From the NCBI GenBank assembly GCA_008921705.1, contig VFFE01007667.1, positions 711,002-775,001 on the forward strand: 64,000 nucleotides of DNA. The letters run 5' to 3'. This DNA comes from Burhinus oedicnemus. Lineage: Eukaryota > Chordata > Aves > Charadriiformes > Burhinidae. Shown in pieces: positions 63,268 to 64,000 of the stretch (positions are counted from its first letter, which is position 1; every line of letters begins with the position of its first letter). The translations under genes and the position numbers were made by a program. Below the pieces are notes generated by a model. That model saw only the letters and a program-made list of their open reading frames with translations, made no database searches and was not told the origin of the DNA.

Positions 63268-64000
63268 ATTAATCCCAAGGTTGTGAGCACTTTCTGGAGT
63301 CTCTGCCGAGAGCACGTTTCTGTGGGAACTCCATGCTTCCAGCTCTAACAAGCCAGCTCTATTTAGCTCCATTTCTCTCATTATGGGTCAGAAGACTCAG
63401 AGATGGCAGACCCTTAGTTGGGAAGCTTTTGTCTCAACTACTGTTGAGACTTAGTTTTTCCTGGCCTGGGGAATCCATTCAGTGGGAGACCTGTTCATTT
63501 CTCACTTTGCAAAGGTACTGTAAGGCAACAGTCTATGCCTCACCATTCCATCGAACTATAACTTCCAGATGAACACATTCTTTGGCTATAGAGACTTTTG
63601 AACCTATCTGTTGGTTCACTGCAAACTTTATTTCCATTTTGATTTTTCCCATCAGTCAGCAGTAGACTCCCTAGTAAGTCTGTCTGGCAGTTTGTATTCG
63701 CAGTTTTCATAAAGGAGAGTTTCTACTCTCCAGAAAGATCCATCCCCACAGTGCCACAAACCAAGGCTTTGTGGCAGAGCAGAAGCGAGCTGTGTGCTCC
63801 CTTGCCTGCCGTCATCTTCCATGTGTCCCTGCAGGACATATCTGGAAGATACTTGCTTCTTTTCTTATGCTGCCTGAGTAGCAGGACCCAAATCGCACCA
63901 ACATACAAGCCACTGTTGTAAATGTCAGCTGAAATATATTTAAAAAAATAAATTACTCCAAATGAACATGTTTGGCTTTTTCAGCTCTGCATTCAGAGTT
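63268..64000. other. host DNA to the window edge, nothing recognised
   Basis: No repeat, exon or RNA gene is recognisable. The short frames on both strands are unmatched. Confidence 0.5.

Noticed and set aside
1..64000. CRISPR arrays, operons, tRNA or rRNA genes
   Set aside because: No spaced repeats, compact gene order or RNA cloverleaf was seen. The sequence is animal nuclear DNA.

Overview
The window looks like 64 kb of AT-rich, gene-poor DNA from a bird, either intronic or intergenic. The evidence is the set of transposable elements: a 5'-truncated CR1 LINE, two LTRs of types common in bird genomes, the 3' end of an alpharetrovirus-like provirus (a bird-restricted retroviral group), and many worn relics of older amniote repeats (MIR/L2-like and palindromic elements). 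The ERVL-type LTR family at 13.1-13.7 kb is one I associate with Neoaves, so a neoavian host is more likely than a fowl. That is recall, not a search.

I find no intact protein-coding gene. Open frames are short (217 codons at most), overlap on both strands, and resemble no known protein except broken CR1 reverse transcriptase on the minus strand between 7.1 and 8.3 kb. The longest frame (19946-20599) lies mostly in a GC-rich LTR and is probably a by-product of it.

Layout. 1-320: tail of a plus-strand alpharetrovirus-like provirus (polypurine tract, then a complete 3' LTR); the rest should lie left of the window. 321-7041: host DNA with a MIR-like SINE relic near 5.9 kb. 7042-8300: inverted CR1 fragment. 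13139-13726: solo ERVL-type LTR with a 5-bp target duplication. 18.2 kb: L2-like relic. 19.69-20.44 kb: second LTR, worn at its 3' end. 20.4-51.2 kb: mostly featureless, with low-complexity tracts, several ancient repeat relics and one possible 73-bp exon at 27002-27074. 51.24-51.95 kb: the best candidate functional locus, with a palindromic ancient repeat, a T30 run, a TG-rich tract, a TATA box and a probable non-coding first exon ending in a near-perfect splice donor. 51.95-64 kb: simple repeats and relics, plus a weak minus-strand promoter/donor candidate near 53.5 kb.

The working picture is a long intron or gene desert holding at least one candidate alternative promoter. The transcript from the 51.7 kb promoter would splice to exons right of the donor; none is recognisable in the window. 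I see no CRISPR array, operon, tRNA, rRNA or other novel multi-gene system.
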